Shown: positions 1 through 6,394 of the stretch, in pieces
Position numbering within the stretch: the first letter of the stretch is position 1
Layout: every line of letters starts with the position of its first letter
DNA from: Thermoplasmata archaeon
GTDB lineage: Archaea; Thermoplasmatota; Thermoplasmata; GCA-020350865
DNA: 7,136 bases
Assembly (NCBI GenBank): GCA_020350865.1
Contig: CP070726.1
Span: 2,281,230-2,288,365, forward strand
Direction: 5' to 3'
Position numbers and translations under genes: made by a program
Notes under the pieces: generated by a model
What the model was told of the DNA's origin: nothing
The model's input: only the letters and a program-made list of their open reading frames with translations
The model's database searches: none

Positions 1-693
1 ACTGGATATGTCCCTGAATTGGCTGTCTGCAACCGTCAGGTCGGAGCCGATGGCCCTTATGGCAGGCGATGCCGTGTTGTTTATGGCGCAATGTGTCACT
101 GAAACCGTGGAGCCCGGGGCGTAGATTCCCCAGGCGTCCATATTGAACACATTACAGTAACTCATGTCAAGGGATGAGTTGAGGATGTAGAAAAGCCCTC
201 CTCCGCTCACATTTGTATGTTCAATATTGCCGTAGCCTCCTTCGACAAGATATATCCCTTGCCACGGGGAACCGGCGACTTTCTGTTTGAAGGTGGTGTC
301 GACACCAAGGCTGCCGTTGCAGTAGAATGCCGCCCTGGTGGTTTGGCCGATCTGAAGGACAATACTATCGTTGAGGCGGACCTCGCAGCCAGCTTCAATT
401 TCAAGGATGTAGCCGTCCTCCACTATGAAAGTGTTATTGACGATGTGGGGGCTGTCTGCAGCAAACCAAGTGATTTTTTTATCTCCCACATCTCCCCCGT
501 TATAGTCAAACCCTCCAAAATTGCCATCTTCAAAGGTAGCCGAGCCGCTTTCATGAAATTTCTCTCCTTTCGCACCTGGCTGGTTAAAAGGGAACATAAC
601 CAGAAATCCCCCCATCACCAAAAGCCAGACAACCAGAATCGATGCCCATCTACCAGCCCAAGATGCCCTTTCCTTTCCTCTATTATCCCTCAA
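1..693 (-). CDS. Secreted right-handed beta-helix protein, N-terminal part (runs off left edge)
   Basis: An uninterrupted minus-strand frame enters from the left edge; 231 residues are visible and the C-terminus is missing. I place the start at TTG (691-693) because AGGAGG lies 9 bases upstream. The upstream in-frame TTG (724-726) has no ribosome binding site, and the frame has no ATG before the hydrophobic segment. Residues 1-16 are charged (RDNRGKER), and 17-36 are hydrophobic (ILVVWLLVMGGFLVMF), a signal peptide or membrane anchor. Residues 80-102 hold a VEDGYILEIEAG segment, then short beta-strand/turn repeats (WQGIYL at 144-149, GIYAPGSTVSVTHC at 189-202) typical of parallel beta-helix surface proteins. 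It aligns with the N-terminus of the next gene (904-3528), so the two are paralogues in tandem. Ligand and function are unknown; beta-helices can be carbohydrate-active, but no catalytic residues can be assigned here. Confidence 0.8.
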   Translation of the reverse strand, partial: MRDNRGKERASWAGRWASILVVWLLVMGGFLVMFPFNQPGAKGEKFHESGSATFEDGNFGGFDYNGGDVGDKKITWFAADSPHIVNNTFIVEDGYILEIEAGCEVRLNDSIVLQIGQTTRAAFYCNGSLGVDTTFKQKVAGSPWQGIYLVEGGYGNIEHTNVSGGGLFYILNSSLDMSYCNVFNMDAWGIYAPGSTVSVTHCAINNTASPAIRAIGSDLTVADSQFRDISS

Positions 694-702
694 GGCCTTC
701 GC

Positions 703-708
703 CCTCCT
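703..708 (-). promoter_or_regulatory. Ribosome binding site deciding a TTG start
   Basis: AGGAGG on the minus strand, 9 bases before the TTG at 691-693. It is the best Shine-Dalgarno match near the N-terminus of the left beta-helix gene and is the main reason for choosing that start over the TTG at 724-726. Confidence 0.55.
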
Positions 709-777
709 TTCGCCTTCATCCTCCAAAATCAGGATATGTGATTCCTGCGGATGATCATGTAAATGATATGATGTCCT

Positions 778-790
778 ATTATCTTTATCC
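778..790 (-). promoter_or_regulatory. Possible TATA-like element for the left beta-helix gene
   Basis: An AT-rich stretch reading GGATAAAGATAAT on the minus strand. A start site about 25 bases downstream would leave a leader of roughly 65 bases before TTG 691-693. The match is loose and no upstream BRE is obvious, so this is a tentative position only. Confidence 0.2.
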
Positions 791-903
791 TAGGTTCAGG
801 TGATTGGCGTGTTCCTAAAGAATTGTAGAGATGTAACATGTGTTTGTTGCAGGTAGGAAATGCCAATTATCAAGGGTGTTATTGAAATGAATAGGAATCG
901 GAT

Positions 904-3528
904 TTAGACGTATTGTAGATTCCAAACCTCTACTCCGTTCATGTAGATCCAGTAGCCCTCCCCGGGCTTCATGGATGCCAGGTCGTCCTGCGTCTCGGTG
1001 CCCACATCATCCCAGCCTGTCCACTGCCCCAGGCTCGAATCGTAGTGCCACACGACCCTGAAGTTTGCGAGGCCTCCCAGGGCGGTGGCAGGGGTTCTTT
1101 CAGTCACTGATGGGTAGCTCACGTAGTTCCATCCTTGAATGAGCGGGATCTGGTTCGAGTACGTGCCGTACGGTGCCTCCCCGTCCACCTCAAGTGTGGT
1201 TCCGGCTGGTGGGGTTATGTATATCCAGATACCCATCAATTGGTCGAGGTCTGTCAGGTCGTTTCCAAAGGGTTTGCCCTCGACCCAGCTCTTCCAGTGA
1301 TCCGAAAGATCTGCTGCATCCCACCGCTGTACCCTGGTGTACTGCCCCGTAATGGAGCTCAGCACCGAGGCCCTGGCAGTATCTGTCTGGTTCAACATCA
1401 CAGATATCATGTTCCAGCCGGCAACTAATGTGATGTTGTACTTGGTGGAGAAGGTGTATATCTTCCCTGCCGGTGGATCGGCGGATGAATTGGTATTGCC
1501 CGCAGCATCCGTGGAATTGGTTGCATAGGAATAGTTTCTTCCCGGCATAAGACCCGTCAAAGTGACTTCCTGGGATGTGGAGCCGGAACTGCCCGTGGTT
1601 TCGCCTGTTAGAATGCCGTCCAGCCCGTACCAAACAGTGGCATCGGAAGATTCGTTTGCTGTCCATTGAATCGTAACTGTATCTGAGAATCTTGTAACTA
1701 CGGTAGGGTCCGATATGGACGGCTTTAAATTGTCCAGTGCAAAGGAGCCCATGGGGCTCGATATACCGGAGACCTCGTCATCACTGGGTGTGAGCCTAAT
1801 CCAGACCTGGGCAAGCTCCGCCTGCCCTAAATCGGTTGCCGAATCCCAGATAAAGGTGTACAGTGTATCGTTCTGCAAATTGAATCCAGATGGGTTGGAG
1901 GCAGGATCACTTCCCGCAGCAGGTGTGCATGGATCCCAGATAACGTTATCGGTGCTGTACTCGAAAAATGATTGCAGGCTATTCTGATCGAGCAGGTCCC
2001 AATCCTCAAGAATGAAATCAATGGCTATTTCCCCACCATACAGTCCACCAGATAGATCTTCGAGGTACTGCACACTTGGAGGGTTGTTGGGACTTCCCAC
2101 CACATCGACTAAGACCGTTATTGTTTTGCTCATATCCACCCTGTCAACTGTGAAGTTGAACAATGGCCCTGCGGATGCGGTAACATTAAAGGGATTGTAT
2201 ATATCCCTGCTAGTTGAGGTATCGACAAACTCGGTGATCTTGTTCCAGTACAGGAAACCGTCGGCCCCTGTGATCCCGCTTGCTACCACTGCATATGTAT
2301 TGTTGTATGTGTTCACTATGGCGCCTGAGACGGGGGCTCCAACACCATCGTCGCAGTAGACATGCACCCACCATTGGACCTTAATTGCGGAATCACCCGT
2401 AACATAGATAGTCGAGTTGTCAAAAGGCCCGCCACCCTCTGCAGAACCATTTAAAATAACCGGAAAGCATCCGCCTCCTCCGCCGCCTCCGTTGGCGTAT
2501 ACAGAGTAGAGGCCACCCGAGCCCAATGTGCAGTTCTCCAGGAGGGGGGATGCGCCATTGATGCATTCCAGAAGAGAACCGACAATTGAGCCGTTTGTCA
2601 AAGTACATTCTTTAAATACGGTACTTGTGGTTGAGTCTGCATATACGACCCCGCCCATTTGGGTTGCGCCGTTGATATTGGAATCGGTTATTTTCGCGTC
2701 TGAGGTGTTGTTGAGGTACAGACAGTATTGACCCATGCCGTGGGAACTGAAGGAGCAGTCCGTGATATTCACCTGACAGTTTGCCATATAAGCACTAGTA
2801 CCCGCAAAGTCGGCTCCAGTGGGATCGAAAATCGTATTACCAATGTTGGTGACGCCTGTGGCACCGTCCATGTACAGGTCGTAATTGATGTTAGCAGTAA
2901 AAATCGAATTGACAATCCCGGGGCCCGTGACCTCGGAGCCGCTTTCGAACTGCACGCCGTTGTCTGAATTTATAATCAGGCTGTCGATTATCCTGGCCTT
3001 CCCTCCTGCCTCCACATATATCCCATCCCATGTGCCGGCGGAACTGAAAGGGGTGAGGGTCAAAAAGGGGAATCCCCCATCCGTATTTGTCTGAAGCTCC
3101 CCGCCTGACTGAATGGTTATGTTTACGCCATTACTGATGATTACTGCGGATCCAGTGCCCAGTGTCCATACGAAATCCAAAGGCTCTATCTGCAGTGTGT
3201 AGCCGTCCTCCACTACGAAGTTATCGACCACATAATGGTCATCCTGATCATCCGCTCCACTTATATCATGCCAGGTGACGATGCCATCGCCTGATATGTC
3301 ACCGTTGAAATCCGTATTACCCGGGGGAACGGGATTTCCCAATGGATCATTGTTATCCTCCCATTGTGCAGAGTTGGAATCTGCTATTTGGCCGTGGTAC
3401 TTATTAACCGCCTTCACTGTTGGCATGGAAAGCGGGAAGAAAACGAGCATACCGCTCGCAATTATAAGTATCATGATTAAGGCAGATGCAATTTTCCTGT
3501 TTACCTCCCCATGAGCGTTTGCCACCAT
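904..3528 (-). CDS. Large secreted multidomain beta-helix protein with tandem C-terminal GWN modules
   Basis: Complete, 874 residues. It starts at ATG with GGGAG (3534-3538) 5 bases upstream and stops at TAA. Residues 1-40 form a signal peptide (NRK, then a hydrophobic ALIMILIIASGMLVFF core). By pattern: residues 98-380 form a parallel beta-helix with ITDSNINGA-like turns and a seven-glycine run (347-353). Residues 383-478 resemble a carboxypeptidase-regulatory-like domain (APVSGAIVNTY, TGADGF). Residues 483-600 are an Ig-like sandwich (FEYSTDNVIW, VWIRLTPSDD), and 602-695 are Fn3-like (TIQWTANESSDATVWYG). From 698 to the end are two GWN...WIY modules. Many N-x-S/T sequons fit an extracellular protein. 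No C-terminal membrane anchor or sorting tail is seen. No catalytic site is recognised; a surface binding or adhesive role is inferred. An internal GGGGAGGT (3503-3510) lies just inside the gene with no suitable in-frame start after it. Confidence 0.9.
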   Translation of the reverse strand: MVANAHGEVNRKIASALIMILIIASGMLVFFPLSMPTVKAVNKYHGQIADSNSAQWEDNNDPLGNPVPPGNTDFNGDISGDGIVTWHDISGADDQDDHYVVDNFVVEDGYTLQIEPLDFVWTLGTGSAVIISNGVNITIQSGGELQTNTDGGFPFLTLTPFSSAGTWDGIYVEAGGKARIIDSLIINSDNGVQFESGSEVTGPGIVNSIFTANINYDLYMDGATGVTNIGNTIFDPTGADFAGTSAYMANCQVNITDCSFSSHGMGQYCLYLNNTSDAKITDSNINGATQMGGVVYADSTTSTVFKECTLTNGSIVGSLLECINGASPLLENCTLGSGGLYSVYANGGGGGGGCFPVILNGSAEGGGPFDNSTIYVTGDSAIKVQWWVHVYCDDGVGAPVSGAIVNTYNNTYAVVASGITGADGFLYWNKITEFVDTSTSRDIYNPFNVTASAGPLFNFTVDRVDMSKTITVLVDVVGSPNNPPSVQYLEDLSGGLYGGEIAIDFILEDWDLLDQNSLQSFFEYSTDNVIWDPCTPAAGSDPASNPSGFNLQNDTLYTFIWDSATDLGQAELAQVWIRLTPSDDEVSGISSPMGSFALDNLKPSISDPTVVTRFSDTVTIQWTANESSDATVWYGLDGILTGETTGSSGSTSQEVTLTGLMPGRNYSYATNSTDAAGNTNSSADPPAGKIYTFSTKYNITLVAGWNMISVMLNQTDTARASVLSSITGQYTRVQRWDAADLSDHWKSWVEGKPFGNDLTDLDQLMGIWIYITPPAGTTLEVDGEAPYGTYSNQIPLIQGWNYVSYPSVTERTPATALGGLANFRVVWHYDSSLGQWTGWDDVGTETQDDLASMKPGEGYWIYMNGVEVWNLQYV
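940..1437 (-). repeat. Two tandem GWN...WIY modules encoded at the C-terminus of the 874-residue protein
   Basis: The protein contains a duplicated module. The first runs from AGWNMISVML (GWN at residues 704-706) to GIWIYI (766-771). The second runs from QGWNYVSYPS (GWN at 799-801) to GYWIYM (858-863). The GWN-to-WIY distances are 62 and 59 residues, and both halves carry a W-rich centre (RWDAADLSDHWKSW; WHYDSSLGQWTGW). Similar modules are known at the ends of archaeal and bacterial secreted proteins, where they are presumed surface-associated; the exact role is not established. Confidence 0.7.
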
Positions 3529-3614
3529 GTTATCTCCCTTAAAACTTCACGGGCCTTCCACCACTCGAGGTACGATTAACCCAGTAGTCCATTCGCTTAA
3601 TTGATATACTACTA

Positions 3615-3624
3615 CTTAAAGCTT
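3615..3624 (-). promoter_or_regulatory. Possible TATA-like element for the 874-residue gene
   Basis: Reads AAGCTTTAAG on the minus strand, about 90 bases before the ATG. Initiation about 25 bases downstream would give a leader of roughly 60 bases. The neighbouring sequence is AT-rich, so other boxes are possible, for example around 3602-3610. Confidence 0.3.
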
Positions 3625-3740
3625 ATAGAACGATTTTTGAATTTAATGTTACCTTCCCAGTTACCTCTGGCCCCCTAATGGATATAAATCAGGAACCGGG
3701 TTTATTTGCCCATTAAAATCCTCAATTGTGTCATTTAATA

Positions 3741-3755
3741 CAGTTCAGTTCAGTT
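3741..3755 (+). repeat. CAGTT repeated three times
   Basis: Perfect tandem CAGTT x3, about 35 bases upstream of the TA-rich promoter tract of the plus-strand secreted protein gene. It could be a regulator binding site or simple slippage; nothing else in the window repeats it. Confidence 0.5.
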
Positions 3756-3787
3756 ATACTTTAAGGATACATTTTATAATGATTTCG

Positions 3788-3807
3788 TATATATATACCT
3801 ATATATT
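3788..3807 (+). promoter_or_regulatory. TATA-rich promoter tract for the 602-residue gene
   Basis: TATATATATA (3788-3797) followed after two Cs by TATATATT (3800-3807), then a sharp change to GC-richer sequence. This is the strongest TATA-like signal in the window and fits an archaeal TBP site. Initiation about 25 bases downstream (near 3820-3830) would leave a leader of about 140-150 bases. The tract is nearly symmetric, so direction is inferred from the downstream gene. Confidence 0.5.
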
Positions 3808-3955
3808 CGCGGCTACCACTGCAAATCTGCTGGAGCAATGAGCGCAGAGGAGTGCACAACCATCACTCCAAAGGGAGGGGGTCCCTATCATGTAAAAAAG
3901 GGGTATTTCCACCAAATTGCAGGAGGAAAAACCCGAAAAATAACCTGGACCTCTT

Positions 3956-3964
3956 GGAGGGAGG
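3956..3964 (+). promoter_or_regulatory. Ribosome binding site deciding a TTG start
   Basis: GGAGGGAGG, a double Shine-Dalgarno match, ends 6 bases before TTG at 3971. It supports TTG initiation, which places a lysine/arginine n-region directly before the signal-peptide core. Confidence 0.75.
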
Positions 3965-3970
3965 AACAAG

Positions 3971-5779
3971 TTGAAGCAAAGAATCCTGGCAATCGCCATT
4001 TTGACAGCCATGATTATCATGGGCTCCGCTTCGGTTTTTGGTGGTGACACAGATGGCCCTGTCACCTATTTTCTTGCGGAATTGCCCTATGAATGGGACA
4101 CGGATATAGGCCTTCCTCTATACGCATCGGACGACTCTGTGCACCATAGAACCATGGGGCACCAGTTCACTTTATACGATATGACTACGAGCATCCTCAC
4201 CATCTCTTCCAACGGATGGGTGAAACTCGGTATGTTCGATGATTACATGAGCTACTACAACAATCCAATCGGCAGCTATGACTTCGATGCGGACTATGCC
4301 ATCATGCCCTTCTGGGACGATATGAATCCTTCGGCAGAAGGTGAGGTGTATTATTACACATCCCCCCAAAAGACGGTTATTACATGGATGGCTGTACCCC
4401 ATTTCATGAACTTCGGCTCACATACATTCCAACTTGTGCTGAAAGGGGAGAATTCATTCCGGCTCAACTACAGGGCCATATCACCCCCCTGTCCCAGCTA
4501 CTACTCCTCACCCACAGTGGGCGTTGTGAGACAGGACAATGCGGTGGACGGCACACAGTTCTATTACACAGATGGATACACCGAGCTCGGAACCCGCATT
4601 ACAGGCGGAATGTCCATTGGCCTTGACACTCCACCGACACGGTACACCATCTTCGAGGAAAACTTTGTTTCAGATCCGGGCTGGAAAACGGGTTCTGACT
4701 TTCACTGGAGCGGGGGAAGGAACCTATGGCACTGGACATCGGATTACAGGTCCGATGACAGGGATGAGGATGGAAGCACCATCGATGGTCACCTGTACTT
4801 CGGCTCGGATGTGACCCGTAACTACGACTTCGGTGTGGTGGGAGGATTCGTACGCAGTCCGATCATTGGAATTACAGGACAGGAACCCGAGCTTGAAGTC
4901 GATTGCTTTGCCAGAACAGAGGAGGACCATTTTAGGGATAACATGGCCGTCCAAATATCTGTGAACGGCGGACCTTTTGAAGAGGCTTCCCAAATCATCA
5001 GCCCTGCAGGAAGTCCTGCACATCCTCCCTCCCAGTGGGATCGAATAAAGGTGCCAATAACGGCAAATGATGGCGATTCGGTGCAGATCCAGTTCGTGTT
5101 CCATACAATCGACGGTCAGTTAAACCACTTCGAGGGGTGGCGCGTGGACAATTTCCGCATTACCGTAGCCCTAAAAAAGCAGTTCGCTGAGCTGGCTGTT
5201 GTGGACTCTGGATTTATCCCGGAAACCATTGCACCCGGCGGCGGTGGCATGGCCTTTGTTACGGTGGCAAATACGGGTGATTGCACAGCCGAAATCGAAG
5301 AATATTCCTGGGAGGGATTTGACATTGCAGTGGTTCATGAGCTGGGTGAGGAGAGACCAAAAACAATAGCACCAGGTGAGCAGCAGACCTACTGCGTTGC
5401 AGTTCTCTTGTATCCAAACACTCCCAGCGGCTCTGTCACATATCTCAATTTCGAGTTGGATTACAACAGCAGGACAGGAGAGCCCCTTAAGAAAAGCATG
5501 GGCATCATTGTACAGGGAAAGATTGCAGGTCTCGACAGATCGGATTATGTCCACTCCCAGAATGCGCTCAGGCATATCAGGCGGCTTGACTACAATATAA
5601 AGGGGTGTTATGTCACAGACAGCGGGGAGCTCGCAGACGCAATCGAAGCATTTTTGGCAGGTGAATATAAGACTGCAAAGAGCAGTGCTGTCGAACCCGG
5701 CGGACCGGACCTGGGGTTCTGGGGTTTGGAACCCGGCCGGCTCCAGAGCAACGGTGGAGCCGGTCTGGTGGGAAAATAG
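3971..5779 (+). CDS. Secreted multidomain protein: nidogen-like, jelly-roll and CARDB-like domains
   Basis: Complete, 602 residues, starting at TTG and stopping at TAG. Residues 1-25 are a signal peptide (KQR, then ILAIAILTAMIIMGSASVF). Residues 30-215 form a nidogen-like beta-sandwich often seen beside secreted proteases: TISSNGWVKLG (SNGW at 80-83), IMPFWDDMNP (FWDD at 114-117), VITWMAVPHF, HTFQLVLK and SPTVGVVRQDN. Residues 225-396 resemble a MAM/jelly-roll domain, from FEENFVSDPGW to GWRVDNFRITV. Residues 402-515 look like a CARDB-type Ig domain (ELAVVDSGF, VTVANTGDC, TIAPGEQQTY). The last 85 residues match nothing I recognise and end in a Gly/Pro-rich stretch. No protease triad or other catalytic site is visible, so this is the accessory part of such architectures without an enzyme. 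It is transcribed divergently from the 874-residue gene. Probable role: binding at the cell surface or outside the cell. The family name is by pattern; the function is unknown. Confidence 0.88.
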   Translation: MKQRILAIAILTAMIIMGSASVFGGDTDGPVTYFLAELPYEWDTDIGLPLYASDDSVHHRTMGHQFTLYDMTTSILTISSNGWVKLGMFDDYMSYYNNPIGSYDFDADYAIMPFWDDMNPSAEGEVYYYTSPQKTVITWMAVPHFMNFGSHTFQLVLKGENSFRLNYRAISPPCPSYYSSPTVGVVRQDNAVDGTQFYYTDGYTELGTRITGGMSIGLDTPPTRYTIFEENFVSDPGWKTGSDFHWSGGRNLWHWTSDYRSDDRDEDGSTIDGHLYFGSDVTRNYDFGVVGGFVRSPIIGITGQEPELEVDCFARTEEDHFRDNMAVQISVNGGPFEEASQIISPAGSPAHPPSQWDRIKVPITANDGDSVQIQFVFHTIDGQLNHFEGWRVDNFRITVALKKQFAELAVVDSGFIPETIAPGGGGMAFVTVANTGDCTAEIEEYSWEGFDIAVVHELGEERPKTIAPGEQQTYCVAVLLYPNTPSGSVTYLNFELDYNSRTGEPLKKSMGIIVQGKIAGLDRSDYVHSQNALRHIRRLDYNIKGCYVTDSGELADAIEAFLAGEYKTAKSSAVEPGGPDLGFWGLEPGRLQSNGGAGLVGK

Positions 5780-5832
5780 CGCATCATACACTGCATTTGA
5801 TGCCAACTAAACCTTTATCTATTGGATTCATA

Positions 5833-5841
5833 TTCTATAAA
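5833..5841 (+). promoter_or_regulatory. Possible TATA-like element for the CARF/PIN gene pair
   Basis: TTCTATAAA lies about 50 bases before the ATG at 5890. Initiation 25 bases downstream would leave a leader of about 25 bases. It sits in the 110-base gap after the secreted protein gene, which suggests the CARF/PIN pair has its own promoter and is not co-transcribed with the upstream gene. Confidence 0.35.
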
Positions 5842-5880
5842 CCCACTTTATGGATAGGTTTACGGGGGGAACAATTCAGC

Positions 5881-5884
5881 GGTG
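5881..5884 (+). promoter_or_regulatory. Ribosome binding site deciding the CARF-like start
   Basis: GGTG (within GCGGTG, one mismatch from GAGGTG) matches the archaeal 16S anti-Shine-Dalgarno and sits 5 bases before ATG 5890. The in-frame ATGs at 5797 and 5800 lack a comparable site. Confidence 0.5.
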
Positions 5885-5889
5885 TACAA

Positions 5890-6372
5890 ATGAATGTTTA
5901 CATCACCATGACCGGGCTTTCCGATAAGGCCATATTGAACAGTCTATGGGCAGTTATCAGGTTAAGAAAATACATTCCAGAAAGAATATACATTTTCACC
6001 ATTGGCAAGAGGAAAAGACAGGCTGAGCTGGCCAAAAGAAGATTCCGGGTGCTGCTTAGGGAGTACGGTAAAAAAGCTGATATCAGGATCGAGGTTGTGG
6101 GCGAGGCTGACTTCATAGGCTCTGGACGCCGTATCAATGAGGTTGTAAAAAAGGAAAAGGAAGGGGGAAATACCGTGGCAATAGAGGTGACCCCTGGAAG
6201 AAAGGCCATGGTTGCAGGGGCCCTCGTTCCCGGTATCCAGGGAAAGGTGGACCATGTGTTCTATCTCTATTTGGAGGATTTCAATTACGCTGACAATCTG
6301 TTTATGCGCATCCCTCTGACAAAACAGCATTCACAGGACTTCATGGAGGAAATAAAGATTGCGAGACAGTAG
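5890..6372 (+). CDS. Stand-alone CARF-like nucleotide-sensor protein
   Basis: 160 residues. The frame is open from further upstream (ATG at 5797), but I start at ATG 5890. GGTG (5881-5884) lies 5 bases before it, and the upstream extension would precede the first Rossmann strand with unrelated sequence. Visible pattern: strand 1 VYITMTG (3-9) with a following helix, strand RIYIFTIG (32-39), a basic helix (40-60), strand IRIEVV (65-70), then NTVAIEV leading into TPGRKAM (94-107), and a last strand VDHVFYLYLED (120-130). CARF domains of Csm6, Csx1, Card1 and relatives bind cyclic oligoadenylates and carry a D-x-T-G-G-T-K-x-M-like motif; here it reads E-x-T-P-G-R-K-A-M (99-107). No HEPN, HTH or nuclease domain is fused. 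The next gene, 22 bases downstream, encodes a PIN nuclease, so this protein may be its sensor or regulator. Ligand binding is inferred; another Rossmann-like family is possible. Confidence 0.7.
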   Translation: MNVYITMTGLSDKAILNSLWAVIRLRKYIPERIYIFTIGKRKRQAELAKRRFRVLLREYGKKADIRIEVVGEADFIGSGRRINEVVKKEKEGGNTVAIEVTPGRKAMVAGALVPGIQGKVDHVFYLYLEDFNYADNLFMRIPLTKQHSQDFMEEIKIARQ

Positions 6373-6394
6373 AGTGATATCGAGAAAGGACATA

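Larger units (their letters stand above)
694..903. other. Intergenic gap between two tandem minus-strand genes
   Basis: 210 bases between the stop of the 874-residue gene and the chosen start of the left beta-helix gene. The upstream end of the left gene's open frame reaches 789 but contains no good start there. A weak AT-rich stretch at 778-790 (GATAAAGATAAT on the minus strand) could be a TATA element for the left gene. A short inverted repeat, ATCAT (754-758) and ATGAT (763-767), lies between it and the start. I see no clear T-run or hairpin terminator after the 874-residue gene. Confidence 0.4.
3529..3970. other. Divergent intergenic region, 442 bases
   Basis: It lies between the minus-strand 874-residue gene and the plus-strand 602-residue gene, and is AT-rich in its middle (about 3600-3810). 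It holds candidate TATA elements in both directions, a triple CAGTT repeat (3741-3755), a TA-alternating tract (3788-3797) and a roughly 140-base leader before the plus-strand gene. The leader contains a decoy-like AGGAGG (3921-3926) with no start codon at normal distance. It also has a small CCTC-TTG-GAGG hairpin (3950-3960) overlapping the real ribosome binding site. No convincing small gene, tRNA or ncRNA was found in it. Confidence 0.6.

Noticed and set aside
217..741. 174-codon open frame on the plus strand
   Set aside because: It is the exact antisense register of the left beta-helix gene. The minus strand gives a charged n-region, hydrophobic signal core and beta-helix turns that align with the neighbour, while the plus-strand product is low-complexity and family-less.
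1190..1666. 158-codon minus-strand frame inside the 874-residue gene
   Set aside because: Overlaps the GWN and Fn3-like coding sequence in another frame; Cys/His/Arg-rich product without recognisable features.
3265..3300. Dockerin-like calcium loop (D-I-S-G-D-G-I-V-T-W-H-D, residues 77-88) in the 874-residue protein
   Set aside because: It fits a single F-hand pattern by itself, but the paralogous segment in the left gene keeps the NGD...TW framework without the acidic ligands. It is more likely part of the beta-helix cap than a dockerin, and a second loop is absent.
3838..4047. 69-codon plus-strand ORF in the leader
   Set aside because: It has no good ribosome binding site (GGAG only 2-3 bases before the ATG), overlaps the signal-peptide coding region of the 602-residue gene in another frame, and its product is unlike any protein.
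5171..5806. 211-codon minus-strand frame opposite the end of the 602-residue gene
   Set aside because: Antisense shadow; the plus strand carries a continuous domain architecture with a ribosome binding site and signal peptide.
5780..5832. Terminator after the 602-residue gene
   Set aside because: The region is only moderately T-rich with no clear poly-T run or stable hairpin, so no terminator is claimed.
5797..5889. Upstream ATG start for the CARF-like gene
   Set aside because: The 31-residue extension lies in a stretch containing a likely TATA element and has no ribosome binding site, whereas ATG 5890 has GGTG at good spacing and begins directly at the first strand.
6374..6394. GTG start for the PIN protein one base after the CARF stop
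   Set aside because: The nearest GGAGG (6345-6349) is about 24 bases upstream, too far; ATG 6395 has a purine-rich site at usable distance. Kept as an alternative only.
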